From Timonella sp031979385 (GTDB taxonomy: Bacteria; Actinomycetota; Actinomycetes; Actinomycetales; Cellulomonadaceae): a stretch of 64,000 bases of DNA. A program made the translations under genes and the position numbers. Location: the NCBI GenBank assembly GCA_031979385.1, contig DALZEF010000011.1, forward strand, positions 1 to 64,000, given 5' to 3'. Positions 33,005 to 42,436 of the stretch are shown here, piece after piece (the first letter of the stretch is position 1; the number at the start of each line of letters is the position of its first letter). Under the pieces are notes generated by a model. The model was not told the DNA's origin. It made no database searches and worked only from the letters and a program-made list of their open reading frames with translations.

Positions 33005-34768
33005 CTAGTTGGTGGGGCGTGCCCGCCGTGGAACATAGTTACTTCCGTCACCAGAAGGATTAGGCAATACCTGGTCCGAGGGTGCGTCATGCGCCCGTGT
33101 CGGAATCGGCTCGGTGATGCGCTCTAGGTTCACTCGCGTCTGATCGATTTCGGGGTCACCGGTGAGCAGAATTTTCTGGGCTGCCCGCGCCAGGTCGGAA
33201 CGGTTTGCCTCGTTGTAGAGACGAGCCTTGGCGGACACTCGCGTAGGCGAGGCGGGTGTGGGACCGGTTGCGTCTCTGCTTGGCGACGAGCCTTCAAGCG
33301 ACCCCGTTGGTGGGACCGGGTGAGCGGCGGCGTTTGCCGCGCGCGTGGCGCGCGTCTCCTGCACTGGCTGGTGGTGCGACTCGGTGTTCGTGGGTTGTCC
33401 GGGAACGGGGAGGCCTGCATTGAAACCGGTAGCGGCTGTTCCCCCAGCCTCATCATAGATGTGCGAGTGTGGTGTTCTCGAGCGTCGAGTCGACTGTCCG
33501 CTGCCTGCTGCCGCGACCGCACCGTTTCCGGTTGAGGCTGCAGAAGGAGCGGACAACGCGGAACGGGTTGACACTGCAGAAACAGCAGATGCTGCGGTCA
33601 AGGCACGGATCTCAGCCCTGGTCTGTGGTTGATCGGCTGAGGGATGGGCGCCAGTGTACTCGACAGTGATCCCCGATGGTTCTCTCACTATCGTTGCAGG
33701 ATCCGCCTGAGGTGCAGATATAGAAGTCCTTGAGGCTACAGGCGCCTGATAACGTTCCAGGTCGCGTAGGGTGGGCGGATCGGACTCCACGACAGCGTTC
33801 TGCACTGCAGCGATTCCACCGATTTCGATCTGCTCCTGCAGTGAGCGCAGGGACCGTTCAACGGATTGCAACGCAAGTTGCACCAGGCCTTGGACGGCTG
33901 GCGGCAATGGACGAAGTGGCTGCGGCAGGTCACCGATGTCCAGTCCACGCAGTTGCGAGATTGTGTGGGTGACACGGATGCCCCCGTACTGGGTCATGAT
34001 GACGGTGAGCGGGTTGAGTGCGCTTTGCATGTGGTCTGCGAAAACGGCGATGTCCCTATCACTGTGTCCAGCTACTGCCGCTTGAGCAAGTTCAACGCAG
34101 ATGGAGGGCAGGACTCCAGCAAGGGCGGAGTGCCAGGTGTTCCCACCGTGACCAAGCACAAGGGAACCCTTGGTCTCGCCGGAGAATCCCCAGTTGAACG
34201 TTGCTGCCTTTTCGGCTGGTAGTGCGTTTTTGATGTGCCCGATGCGGTGTTTGATCTCCGCTGCATTTGCAGCTCTGTCTTTTAATCCCACAACGTTATC
34301 GAATGTGGCAATCGTTGCGAGTTCGTTGATGCTGAACACGTGGCGTGTGGTTGCCGGATTGTTGTAGACCCACAACGGAATCGGGGTCGCGATGCTTGCC
34401 TGCTCATAGAGGTAAAGCACCTCGTGTGAAAGCAGCGGCTGATAGGACATGGGTTGCAGCAGTGTTCCAGCGGCTCCAGCGGCAGCGGCCTCCTCAAGGT
34501 TCATGGCGATCTCTGCGGTGGTGAGTGCACCCACCCCAGCGATGATGGGGATTCGATTCCCTGTTATCTGTGCAGCCGTGGCAATGACGCGTTTTCGCAT
34601 GGATCGCGGCATGTAGGCTGCGCCGCCCACTGATCCGAGGACGGCTACCGCGTCGACTCCGGCGTTCACGGCGTTGTCAACGAGCGTTTCTAGCGTGCCT
34701 TCAAGAAGGCGTCCGGAAGCGCTACGTGGGGTTTGCACGTAGGCAACAAGTGGTCCTAGCACTGGCAT
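33005..34768 (-). CDS. DapA-family aldolase-like protein with long disordered C-terminal extension
   Basis: 587 residues. Residues 1-300 form a dihydrodipicolinate synthase/N-acetylneuraminate lyase-type TIM barrel, with Tyr135 in YNNPATT and the Schiff-base Lys163 in GLKDRA. The usual GTTGE substrate motif is replaced by GSVGG (45-49), so substrate use probably differs from DapA. From about residue 330 to the end the chain is low-complexity (Ala, Ser, Thr, Pro) with a short conserved-looking end (ARLYNEANRSDLARAAQKILLTGDPEIDQTRVNLERI). Family members are normally about 300 residues. The substrate is unknown. Transcription is probably leaderless. Confidence 0.85.
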   Translation of the reverse strand: MPVLGPLVAYVQTPRSASGRLLEGTLETLVDNAVNAGVDAVAVLGSVGGAAYMPRSMRKRVIATAAQITGNRIPIIAGVGALTTAEIAMNLEEAAAAGAAGTLLQPMSYQPLLSHEVLYLYEQASIATPIPLWVYNNPATTRHVFSINELATIATFDNVVGLKDRAANAAEIKHRIGHIKNALPAEKAATFNWGFSGETKGSLVLGHGGNTWHSALAGVLPSICVELAQAAVAGHSDRDIAVFADHMQSALNPLTVIMTQYGGIRVTHTISQLRGLDIGDLPQPLRPLPPAVQGLVQLALQSVERSLRSLQEQIEIGGIAAVQNAVVESDPPTLRDLERYQAPVASRTSISAPQADPATIVREPSGITVEYTGAHPSADQPQTRAEIRALTAASAVSAVSTRSALSAPSAASTGNGAVAAAGSGQSTRRSRTPHSHIYDEAGGTAATGFNAGLPVPGQPTNTESHHQPVQETRATRAANAAAHPVPPTGSLEGSSPSRDATGPTPASPTRVSAKARLYNEANRSDLARAAQKILLTGDPEIDQTRVNLERITEPIPTRAHDAPSDQVLPNPSGDGSNYVPRRARPTN

Positions 34769-34774
34769 TCGTCC

Positions 34775-34780
34775 AGACTA
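34775..34780 (-). promoter_or_regulatory. -10 box of leaderless DapA-like gene
   Basis: TAGTCT, then GGACGA, then ATG. Confidence 0.6.
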
Positions 34781-34820
34781 CTCGCGTTTTGATTGGCTAC
34801 AGAAGGCGACCCGTGGGGCA

Positions 34821-37800
34821 TCAGTGAAAATCCCGTGAAGTCGTTTTTACTTGGAGGGATAGGGCGGAGAAATGCTCTGCCACGAGGTTTGTCGCTCCTT
34901 CTGCCTGCTCCACTCTACCGCGTACTATGGCCGCTGGCACTGTTCGTAGCAGTCTTCGGTACTTATTCCATAATCCGACCGAGCACACGACGTTGACTAT
35001 TCCTGTCTCATCTTCAAGGGACAGAAAGGTAACGCCCTGAGCGGTTCCGGGGCGTTGACGGTGGGTGATGACACCAGCAGTGGTTATTCGTCGTTCCTTT
35101 TCACCAGTGTTGACTTGGTAAGCGCTGAGAATGTTTTGCGAGGTCAACTGCTCGCGTATGAGCTCGGTGGGATAGATACCAGGGTTGATTCCGGTGGACC
35201 ACTGGTCGGCTTTGGCGCGTTCAACAACTGTCATCTCAGGTAGTGGTGGTGCTTCTACGCCCAAGGACAGTCCTGCGAGCGTGTCTGGTTTTTCTTGGCC
35301 TAGCACTCCTGCCGCCCACAGGGCTTCTCTGCGGCTCACCCCGAGGACGTCGAAAGCGCCAGCCGTTGCGAGCGCTTCAAACTGTTCGGCTCGCAGTTCG
35401 GTGCGACGGGCAAAGTCACGCAGATCCGTGAACGGCCGTGCAGCCAAGATTTTTTCGGCTTCTTTCTCCCCGATTGTCCGCACGCTTGTCAGGCCAAGTC
35501 TGACGGCCAGATGTGTGGGCACAGGGACAGGAACCCCGTGTTGCGGTTTAGCCGATCCCTTTTTATTACCGACGATTTGGGTGCTCTCCCCCGCCTCGCC
35601 TTGTGCGTGGGCTGGGTTGGGTTCGACGCATGCGTGGACTGCAGATACGTGAATACAGACGGGGAGGATGTTGAGTCCGTGTCGACGAGCATCGTTCATG
35701 AGGCTTTGCGGTGAATAGAAACCCATAGGTTGCGCGCCGAGTAGGCCTGCGTAGAAGGCTGCCGGGTGATAGACCTTCAGCCAGGAACTTGCGTATACGA
35801 GGATAGCAAAGGAGAAAGCATGGGATTCGGGGAACCCGAAATCAGAGAACGACTCAAGTTTTTGGTAGATTTCTTGAGCTACCTCCCTGCTGATTCCGTT
35901 GGCTGCCATACCGTCGAAGAGTCTTTCTCGTAGGGCTCGCATGCGTTCCTTTGAACGTTTGGCTCCCATGGCTCGGCGAAGTTGATCTGCCTCTGCCGCT
36001 GTGAAGTTTGCGGTGTCGATGGCCATTTGCATGAGTTGTTCTTGAAAGAGCGGAACGCCCAGGGTTTTACTGAGAGATTTTTCGAGCAGTGGGTGGAGAT
36101 AGGTGACTTTCTGTTTTCCGCGCCTGCGCTGGATGTAGGGGTGCACCGAGTCGCCTTGGATTGGTCCGGGGCGGATGAGCGCTACTTCCACGACGATGTC
36201 GTAGAACTCTTCAGGTTTGAGCCGGGGCAAAGTGGCGATCTGGGCTCGTGATTCCACTTGGAACACCCCGACCGTGTCCGCTGCTTGTAGTAGCTCATAC
36301 ACTTTTGGGTCTTCTTGAGGGATGGTGTGCAGCGTATAGGTTTGGCCTTCAACCTGTTCGATGTGCTCGAAGGCGAGTCGGAGTGCAGTGAGCATCCCAA
36401 GACCTAGCAGGTCGAACTTGACGAGTCCGGCATCTGCGCAGTCGTCTTTGTCCCATTGCAGGACCGTACGACCTTCCATGCGAGCCCATTCCACTGGACA
36501 CACTTCGATGACCGGGCGGTCACATAACACCATGCCGCCGGGGTGAATGCCTAGATGGCGCGGCAGTTTCCGTAACTGTTCCGCAAGGTTCAGTACATCG
36601 TGCGGGATATCGTCGCGACCATCACGTGGAAAGTTTTCAAGTTCCTTGGCAGTTGGTGAGAATCCATCCCTGCGCACCTCTGTGTCCACGTCCGTTTCCA
36701 TCTCGTTCGAGGAATCTTGTGCTGACGTTTCTCCTTGCGCCCGATCATCGTCAGACACTCTAGAACCTTGCGAATCCGGGGCTGATGAGTTTCGCAGGCC
36801 TGGTACGCGGTGTTCGGTCAGGGAACCCCACCGGTCTACGCCCTTCGACCACGCATTTTGCTGTCCTAGGTCGTATCCGAGGACTCGCGCAGCGTCACGC
36901 ACGGCAGAACGGGACCTGTACGAGATGACGTTTGCGACCAGGGCTGCATGCTCGCGGTCATAGCGTTCGTAAACGTATTGGATGGCTTCTTCGCGCCTAC
37001 GTGATTCGATGTCCACGTCAATGTCCGGTGGCCCGTCTCGTTCGGGTGCCAGGAATCGCTCGAACAATAGTCCATGTCGAACCGCGTCCACAGCGGTGAT
37101 GCCGAGTGCGTAGCAGACTGCAGAGTTGGCCGCTGATCCTCTCCCCTGTGCGAGGATCCCGTTGCGTCGGCAAAAGTCCACGATATCGTAGACAATCAGG
37201 AAGTATCCGGGAAAGTCTAGATCCTCGATGATCCGTAGTTCGTGTTCGATCTTCTCGTAAGCTTCCCGGCTGTTCGGGTCGTCCGGGCTGCCATATCGTT
37301 CACGTGCTCCACGCATGGTCAGTTCACGCAGCCAGGTCGCTTCCGTATGACCGTCTGGGACTGGATACGGCGGCAGGTTTGGTGCCACGAGCGCGAGGTC
37401 GAACGCGTATTCACGTCCGAGCTCCGCAGCCGTTGCTACGGCGTGCGGGTGGGCGCGATGCAAATACATCATCTCTTGACCGGAACGCAGGTGACGTGCC
37501 GAGGTTGCTTCGAGCCATCCATCCATTTCTTCCAGCGTGGAGTTAGCTCGTAGTGCTGCGAGCGCCTGGCCGAGTGGTGCTGAGGCGGGCGTGGCGTAGT
37601 GGGCGTTTGTGGTGGCTACGAGTGGGACGTCAAGTGTGCTGGCGATGAGGGCTAGGCGTTCGTTCCTTTCATCGCAGTGGGATGTTCCTTCCCAGGTGAT
37701 CTCTATGGCGATGTTGTCTTTTCCGAAGATTTCTTTTAGTTGGCACGCGTAGGCGTGTGCGGCTTTGTGGCCTTTGGTTTCTAGGAGGGTGCGAAGGCGT

Positions 37801-38243
37801 CCCTTGCGGCATCCGGTGAGGATGTGCCAGTTGTTTTTGGCTGCTGCTGCGAGGTTTTCGAGGGTGTGGTTGGCTTTGCCTTTTTCTCCGGTCTCTAGGT
37901 GTGCACGGGCGATGGTTGCGGAGAGCGCTCGATAGCCTGTGGGGTTTTTGGTGAGGATGACGAGGTGGTCGCTTTGTGGGTCTTTGGTTCCGATGGATTG
38001 TTCTAGGGTGCCGTGGATTGTCGGTAGGTGGAGTTCGCTTCCGAAGTTGGTGGCCAGTCCGACTGTGCGGGCGGCTCGGGCGTAGTCGACGACTCCGTAG
38101 AGTCCATTGTGGTCTGTGAGTGCGAGTGAGGTGAGTTCTAGGCGTGCTGCTTCTGTTGCGAGTTCGGTGGGGGTGCTGGCTCCGTCGAGGAAGCTGAAGG
38201 CTGAGTGGGCGTGGAGTTCGCTATATGGGGGTGGGTTAGTCAT
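34821..38243 (-). CDS. dnaE2: error-prone DNA polymerase III alpha subunit DnaE2
   Basis: 1140 residues from the ATG that overlaps the imuB stop by 8 nt; the open frame continues upstream antisense-like within imuB and that extension was rejected. It begins with the PHP domain (YSELHAHSAFSFLDGAS, ALTDHNGLYG). The polymerase core shows GRGSAANSAVCYALGIT, PDIDVDIES and the palm/fingers sequence LFQEQLMQMAIDTANFTAAEADQLRRAMGAKRS. The C-terminus ends SRDFH, as is common for DnaE2. It extends across lesions during SOS-induced mutagenesis with ImuA' and ImuB. A charged insert at about 555-605 (DDRAQGETSAQDSSNE region) looks family-variable. Confidence 0.96.
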   Translation of the reverse strand: MTNPPPYSELHAHSAFSFLDGASTPTELATEAARLELTSLALTDHNGLYGVVDYARAARTVGLATNFGSELHLPTIHGTLEQSIGTKDPQSDHLVILTKNPTGYRALSATIARAHLETGEKGKANHTLENLAAAAKNNWHILTGCRKGRLRTLLETKGHKAAHAYACQLKEIFGKDNIAIEITWEGTSHCDERNERLALIASTLDVPLVATTNAHYATPASAPLGQALAALRANSTLEEMDGWLEATSARHLRSGQEMMYLHRAHPHAVATAAELGREYAFDLALVAPNLPPYPVPDGHTEATWLRELTMRGARERYGSPDDPNSREAYEKIEHELRIIEDLDFPGYFLIVYDIVDFCRRNGILAQGRGSAANSAVCYALGITAVDAVRHGLLFERFLAPERDGPPDIDVDIESRRREEAIQYVYERYDREHAALVANVISYRSRSAVRDAARVLGYDLGQQNAWSKGVDRWGSLTEHRVPGLRNSSAPDSQGSRVSDDDRAQGETSAQDSSNEMETDVDTEVRRDGFSPTAKELENFPRDGRDDIPHDVLNLAEQLRKLPRHLGIHPGGMVLCDRPVIEVCPVEWARMEGRTVLQWDKDDCADAGLVKFDLLGLGMLTALRLAFEHIEQVEGQTYTLHTIPQEDPKVYELLQAADTVGVFQVESRAQIATLPRLKPEEFYDIVVEVALIRPGPIQGDSVHPYIQRRRGKQKVTYLHPLLEKSLSKTLGVPLFQEQLMQMAIDTANFTAAEADQLRRAMGAKRSKERMRALRERLFDGMAANGISREVAQEIYQKLESFSDFGFPESHAFSFAILVYASSWLKVYHPAAFYAGLLGAQPMGFYSPQSLMNDARRHGLNILPVCIHVSAVHACVEPNPAHAQGEAGESTQIVGNKKGSAKPQHGVPVPVPTHLAVRLGLTSVRTIGEKEAEKILAARPFTDLRDFARRTELRAEQFEALATAGAFDVLGVSRREALWAAGVLGQEKPDTLAGLSLGVEAPPLPEMTVVERAKADQWSTGINPGIYPTELIREQLTSQNILSAYQVNTGEKERRITTAGVITHRQRPGTAQGVTFLSLEDETGIVNVVCSVGLWNKYRRLLRTVPAAIVRGRVEQAEGATNLVAEHFSALSLQVKTTSRDFH

Positions 38244-39978
38244 AGATTCCCTCGCAGTACCAGGTGCCTTGTGTGTAGGTGACGAGGAGTGGTTTGTGGT
38301 GTTCGGGGATGAGTTGGAGGTAGATGGATCGTTGTGGGGTGCGGCGCCACCATCCTGTGGTGATGGGCCAGGGGCCTGCCCAGTCGTGGATGTGCAGTGG
38401 TTGGGTGTGCGTGTCACTCCAGATGAGTGTGTGGGGTGGTTCGGACATTGTGGTGCGGTTGGTGAAGGTGATGTCGTGTCCGCTTGGGCCGTGCAATTCG
38501 ATGTGGCATGGCGGGTTGAGCAGCAGGGTGGGTGCTGGTGATGGGAGTGCGCCGGGCCAGGGTGCGGGTTCTGGTGGGGGTACGCGTGTTTCTTGTTCTT
38601 CCCAAGGTCGGTGTGTGGTGCGCCCAGTGTAGGTGCGTCCGCCGGTGTGTTCGATGGTGTAGACGTGTTGGGGTCCGATGAGACTGGCGATGCGTTCTGC
38701 TGCGCGCTGGGCACGGAGGTCTCCTCCGGAGGATGCGCCCCAGAGGGATTCTTGGTGGGTGGCTGCTCCGATGATGTCGTGTGCGGTGAGTTGCAGCCGG
38801 GTGAGGGCACTGGTGCGTTTGGTTGCGGTGTCGTCGTATTGTTCGGGTTCTGTGTGTGGTTCGTCCCGTGCTTGAGCACCTTCTCCTACCTGTCCGTTTC
38901 GGGAGGAGGGGTCTGGCCCGTGAAGTAACTCGCGCTCAGCTTGTTGGGCGCGTCTTTTGCGTACTGCTGCTTGTTCGCGCAGTGCACTGTTGGTGAGCCA
39001 TCCTTCGAGTTGCCAGCGCACGCGTTGGGTGAGTCGTTCTGGGCTCATGGCGCCGAGTGCCGTATCGTCCATGCGCCAGTTTCGGCTGAGTTCAGTTCCG
39101 TCGCTCATGCGTGCTTCGATGGTGATGCGCCCGCAGGTTGCGGACGCGTTGATGAGTTCTTTGTGGATCTGTTCTGCTAGGCGACGAGCGTAGAAGGCGG
39201 CTTCGTCGACTCGCGTTGCCGGATGGTCGAGTGAGGTGTGCACTGTGATCTCGGGGATATTGCGTGTTTCTAGTGGGGTGTAGAGGTCTTTGCCGTGTGC
39301 GAGTTCGTGGATTCGTAGCCCGTCCGCTCCGAATCGGGTGTGTACGAGGTCGCGTGGGAGCTTCGCGAGATCCCCGAAGGTTCGGATGCCCAGTCTGTCC
39401 CACAGTGCTACGAGTTCGCGGATACGAGTGCGTTCGCTCGTGGATGCGAGTGCGTGGAGTGCATCGATGAGGGGTCGGGCTGACAGGAATGATTGGCTCT
39501 CCCCCGCAGGGATCGGACGCATGGCTCGTGCTGACAAGATTGCTGCGAGTAGTCCTTCGGCAAAACCGACGTGAGCTTCGCATTGGGCTTGTTCTGCGAT
39601 GAGGTCAACGATTTTGTCTGCGAGCGCCTCTTCGCTTGTGAAGTAGCGTGTGGGCCCGGTTGCGCCGAAGGTGATGAGTCCTGGGCGCAGGATGTCGAGG
39701 TATGGGATGAGGGTTTCGACCTCGTGGGCGATGTATTCGAATTCTTTGGCTTCGAGTGGTTCGTTGGCGTGGAGGACTTCTATGTCTGGGAGGAGTTCTT
39801 GGGCGTGGCGTAGGGGCATTCCGGTGCGAATGCCTGCTGTGCGGGCATAGCCGGATGCGACGTGGACGCGTTTGTTGGCGATGAGGATGGCGGGTGTGGT
39901 TGCGGGGAGTTTGTTGACTGCGAGGGCAACGACGAGTGGCCAGTCTGGGATCCAGATGGTTCCGGTTCGGCTGCTCAT
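38236..39978 (-). CDS. imuB: Y-family polymerase-like ImuB
   Basis: 580 residues with the ImuB N-terminus WIPDWPLVVALAV and ARTAGIRTGMPLRHAQELLPD. The acidic pair that forms the second catalytic site of active Y-family polymerases is not evident in the TRYFTSEEALADKIVDL region, consistent with ImuB being a non-catalytic adaptor. HQESLWG at about residue 440 resembles the beta-clamp-binding motif used by ImuB. ImuB links DnaE2, ImuA' and the clamp. It overlaps imuA' by 4 nt and dnaE2 by 8 nt. Confidence 0.93.
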   Translation of the reverse strand: MSSRTGTIWIPDWPLVVALAVNKLPATTPAILIANKRVHVASGYARTAGIRTGMPLRHAQELLPDIEVLHANEPLEAKEFEYIAHEVETLIPYLDILRPGLITFGATGPTRYFTSEEALADKIVDLIAEQAQCEAHVGFAEGLLAAILSARAMRPIPAGESQSFLSARPLIDALHALASTSERTRIRELVALWDRLGIRTFGDLAKLPRDLVHTRFGADGLRIHELAHGKDLYTPLETRNIPEITVHTSLDHPATRVDEAAFYARRLAEQIHKELINASATCGRITIEARMSDGTELSRNWRMDDTALGAMSPERLTQRVRWQLEGWLTNSALREQAAVRKRRAQQAERELLHGPDPSSRNGQVGEGAQARDEPHTEPEQYDDTATKRTSALTRLQLTAHDIIGAATHQESLWGASSGGDLRAQRAAERIASLIGPQHVYTIEHTGGRTYTGRTTHRPWEEQETRVPPPEPAPWPGALPSPAPTLLLNPPCHIELHGPSGHDITFTNRTTMSEPPHTLIWSDTHTQPLHIHDWAGPWPITTGWWRRTPQRSIYLQLIPEHHKPLLVTYTQGTWYCEGIYD

Positions 39979-40970
39979 ATTGTGTGTTCCAGGGGTGTGT
40001 TGTGGAGGGTGAGTTTCGGTGCGTGACTGTTGCCTGGCGTTGGGGCTGTTGCAGCGCTGCCGGTGGAGGTGTTGCCACCGGAGGCATTGGCGACGACGAA
40101 TCTGCCGTTATGGGTGGTGAGCGTTGCGGTGGTGTTGCCGTACTTGTTGGCGGCGTCAACGTTGTAGGTGCAGGAGGTGAGTCGGCCTAACCCATTTTTG
40201 GTTCCGGCCCATTGGGCGTGTGTGGTGTCGATGTGGGTGCGTGCGCCGGGCCAAGGACGCCCCGTGATGATGTGGGTTCCACGTTCTTTGGCTCGGGCAG
40301 CAAGCGTGCGCTGTTCTGCTGGGGTGAGGGTTGCGTGCGGTCCGAGCAGTATGAGGTCGGTTCCGTCGATGAGTGTGGCGATGATCTGTGGGGTGTGGTC
40401 CGCGGGGTGTGGCACGACGAGTAGTTTGCTGAGGTCTACGCCAAGGTCGTGTGCTGCACTGTAGTTGAGTTGTGGTGCACCGACGATTCCGGCCCAGCCT
40501 CCTGCTTGAGTGTGTTGCACGAGTAGGGCTAGTGCCGTGTGGGTTGAGCCGTGGGTTACGGTGATTGCACCTCGGTGTAGGCCGTTCGGGAAGAGCGCTG
40601 TGAGTGTTGGGTGTACGGGAATGGGTGTGCGGTCTTCACGGGTCATTGCCTGCCTTGTGGCTGCTTTCTCCGTGCTTGCGGGCACATCTATGCTGGCGGT
40701 TTGATCGGTGGAGTAGGTCGGTGGAACCGAAACGTATGATCCGAGCTTGTTTCCAGGGGTTACGGTTTCGCTCTCGGGTGTACGGGTAACAGCGCGTAGC
40801 CCTTGTTTGGTTTCTGCTGCCGCGAGCGCCGCTTTGGCGGCGCGCAGTCGATCTCCATGTGCCTTTGGCCCTAGGGGGTGGTTCTTCTGGTGCGTGCCTG
40901 ATCGTCGTACATCAGCAAGGTTTTCTTCGGCACGCGAGGCGTCTATTTCTACCGATATTGGGAGACTCAT
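39975..40970 (-). CDS. imuA: RecA-like ImuA'
   Basis: 331 residues from the ATG with AAAGGTGG upstream; a GTG four codons earlier is less likely. The protein has the position and weak RecA-like core expected of ImuA': FPNGLHRGAITVTHGS, GIVGAPQLNYSAAHDLGVDL and LILLGPHATLTPAEQRTLAARAKERGTHII. The Walker A position reads HGSTHTALA and lacks GKT, so ATP binding in the canonical manner is unlikely. It is the first gene of the SOS mutagenesis operon and has a LexA box directly upstream. Confidence 0.88.
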   Translation of the reverse strand: MSLPISVEIDASRAEENLADVRRSGTHQKNHPLGPKAHGDRLRAAKAALAAAETKQGLRAVTRTPESETVTPGNKLGSYVSVPPTYSTDQTASIDVPASTEKAATRQAMTREDRTPIPVHPTLTALFPNGLHRGAITVTHGSTHTALALLVQHTQAGGWAGIVGAPQLNYSAAHDLGVDLSKLLVVPHPADHTPQIIATLIDGTDLILLGPHATLTPAEQRTLAARAKERGTHIITGRPWPGARTHIDTTHAQWAGTKNGLGRLTSCTYNVDAANKYGNTTATLTTHNGRFVVANASGGNTSTGSAATAPTPGNSHAPKLTLHNTPLEHTI

Positions 40971-40985
40971 TTCAGGCACCACCTT

Positions 40986-41001
40986 TCGAACACATGTTCG
41001 A
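40986..41001. promoter_or_regulatory. LexA (SOS) box of imuA'-imuB-dnaE2
   Basis: TCGAAC-ACAT-GTTCGA is a perfect match to the actinobacterial LexA operator. It abuts the -10 box and would cover the transcription start, so the operon should be induced by DNA damage. Confidence 0.93.
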
Positions 41002-41029
41002 TTCTAATGATGCGTGGGGTGTCTGACAA
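41001..41029 (-). promoter_or_regulatory. sigma70-type promoter of the imu operon
   Basis: -35 TTGTCA (41024-41029), 17-bp spacer, -10 TAGAAT (41001-41006), ending at the LexA box. Confidence 0.8.
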
Positions 41030-41183
41030 ACCTAGGGATAACGGTGCCATGTCAGCACGAAATCGGGCCGCACGCTTCTCGACGCCACTGCAGACCAGGA
41101 TCCTCCACCCGCAGTAACTAGCGCTTCTCCTAATCCACCGGGTCACGATGTGAATAGGTTCGTCGCTCCTACACAACCGGCAC

Positions 41184-41189
41184 TAGGGT
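41184..41189 (+). promoter_or_regulatory. -10 box of leaderless YbaK-type gene
   Basis: TAGGGT, then GGTTTT, then ATG. Confidence 0.6.
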
Positions 41190-41195
41190 GGTTTT

Positions 41196-41765
41196 ATGTC
41201 TTTCACAACGCAGTCTTTGTCGCTTGGTCAGGTTCGTTGGGTGGGTGCGCTTGAGCATCCTGAGTTGCTCGGCCCGGTTGTGCATGAGCAATTACGCGCG
41301 TGGCAGGCGGAGCACCCTGAATTGGTCCAACAGGTCATGGCCTGCGAGATTGATCCTGAGCTTTCGGATACCGCCGTCATGTCGGAGCGTTACGACATCC
41401 CCATGGACGCCTCGGTGAACTGTGTACTCGTTGCGGGTAAACGCGAGGGCGTGGAGCGCACCGCAGCCGTTGCGGTTCGGGCAAGCACCCGTGCGGACAT
41501 CAACGGCACGATCAAACGCATGTTGGATGTGCGCAAGGCCTCGTTCGTCCCGATGGATCGCGCGGTTGAGGAGTCCTCGATGGAATATGGTGGCATCACC
41601 CCCATCGGCTTGCCCGAGAACTGGCGTTTTGTGGTGGATGGTTCGATTGATTCCGATGCGTGGATCGTGATCGGTTCGGGTATCCGCGCCTCAAAGATTG
41701 CGGTTCCGGGTTCCATTTTGGTGGCATTGACTGGCGCTGAAGTCATTGAAGGGCTTGGCCGATGA
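41196..41765 (+). CDS. YbaK/EbsC-type aminoacyl-tRNA deacylase
   Basis: 189 residues. NCVLVAGKREGVERTAAVAVRASTRADINGTIKRMLDVRKASFVPMDRAVEESSMEYGGITPIGLPENW is the deacylase domain with the conserved Lys-like substrate region and the G-G-I-T-P-I-G loop, followed by IVIGSGIRASKIAVPG. The family hydrolyses mischarged tRNAs such as Cys- or Ala-tRNA(Pro). The exact specificity is not determinable from sequence. It overlaps the GNAT gene by 4 nt. Confidence 0.88.
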   Translation: MSFTTQSLSLGQVRWVGALEHPELLGPVVHEQLRAWQAEHPELVQQVMACEIDPELSDTAVMSERYDIPMDASVNCVLVAGKREGVERTAAVAVRASTRADINGTIKRMLDVRKASFVPMDRAVEESSMEYGGITPIGLPENWRFVVDGSIDSDAWIVIGSGIRASKIAVPGSILVALTGAEVIEGLGR

Positions 41766-42391
41766 TTACCGTACGCCCTGCCATGCCTGGCGACGAGTCG
41801 GCAATCGCCCATCTCGCCGCTCGCACGTTCCCGCTCGCCAGCCCCGCTGACACGAGCCAGGAGGACATTGATGCGTTTATCGTCGGTAATCTGAGCGCCG
41901 CGCATTTCGCGGCACATATCGCTAGCCCTTCGACTCACGTTGTGATTGCAGTGCGCAGGCCGATTGGCGACGAGTCCCCCACTTCCAGCCCCACCCCACC
42001 CAATACGGTGGCTGAGTCGGACGCTGACCTCGCTGTTGTTGAACGAGACGGCGCACTGGAAGAAATCGTAGGTTATGCGCTACTCGTGGGTGGCGATCAG
42101 GGCGTGCCAGATCAATCATTTGGTGTACAGAACAGTCCGAGCGTGTATCTGTCCAAGTTTTATGTGGATGCTCAGATGCACGGCGGAAGTGTCTCCGCTC
42201 CTCTCATGGAGGCCGTACGTTCGGCTGCACGGGAACAGTTTTCCGCTGCAAGTGTGTGGCTTGCCGTGAACCAACTCAATACGCGAGCAGGCCGATTCTA
42301 CGAGAAGTCCGGGTTGCAGAAGGTTGGCGCCAAAACCATGCAGGTTGGTTCACGCCTGTTCGCCGACTACGTATACGAGTTAACGCTGTAA
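41762..42391 (+). CDS. GNAT-family N-acetyltransferase
   Basis: 209 residues. VRPAMPGDESAIAHLAARTFPLASP is the GNAT start, VYLSKFYVDAQMHGGSVSAPLMEAV carries the acetyl-CoA loop in degenerate form (QMHGGSVSAPL), and WLAVNQLNTRAGRFYEKSGLQKVG is the C-terminal motif. A Ser/Pro-rich insert lies at about 65-85. It probably acetylates a small molecule or protein amine; the substrate is unknown. It is co-translated with the deacylase through an ATGA overlap. Confidence 0.88.
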   Translation: MITVRPAMPGDESAIAHLAARTFPLASPADTSQEDIDAFIVGNLSAAHFAAHIASPSTHVVIAVRRPIGDESPTSSPTPPNTVAESDADLAVVERDGALEEIVGYALLVGGDQGVPDQSFGVQNSPSVYLSKFYVDAQMHGGSVSAPLMEAVRSAAREQFSAASVWLAVNQLNTRAGRFYEKSGLQKVGAKTMQVGSRLFADYVYELTL

Positions 42392-42436
42392 GTCCTGCCT
42401 CACGTGGCATACACCGCTGAAAACAGAGAGAGTCTC

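Noticed and set aside
38244..38879. 212-residue N-terminal extension of the DnaE2 frame rich in Pro, Thr and His
   Set aside because: It lies wholly within imuB in another frame, has no domain features, and the PHP domain begins right after the ATG at 38243, the usual start.
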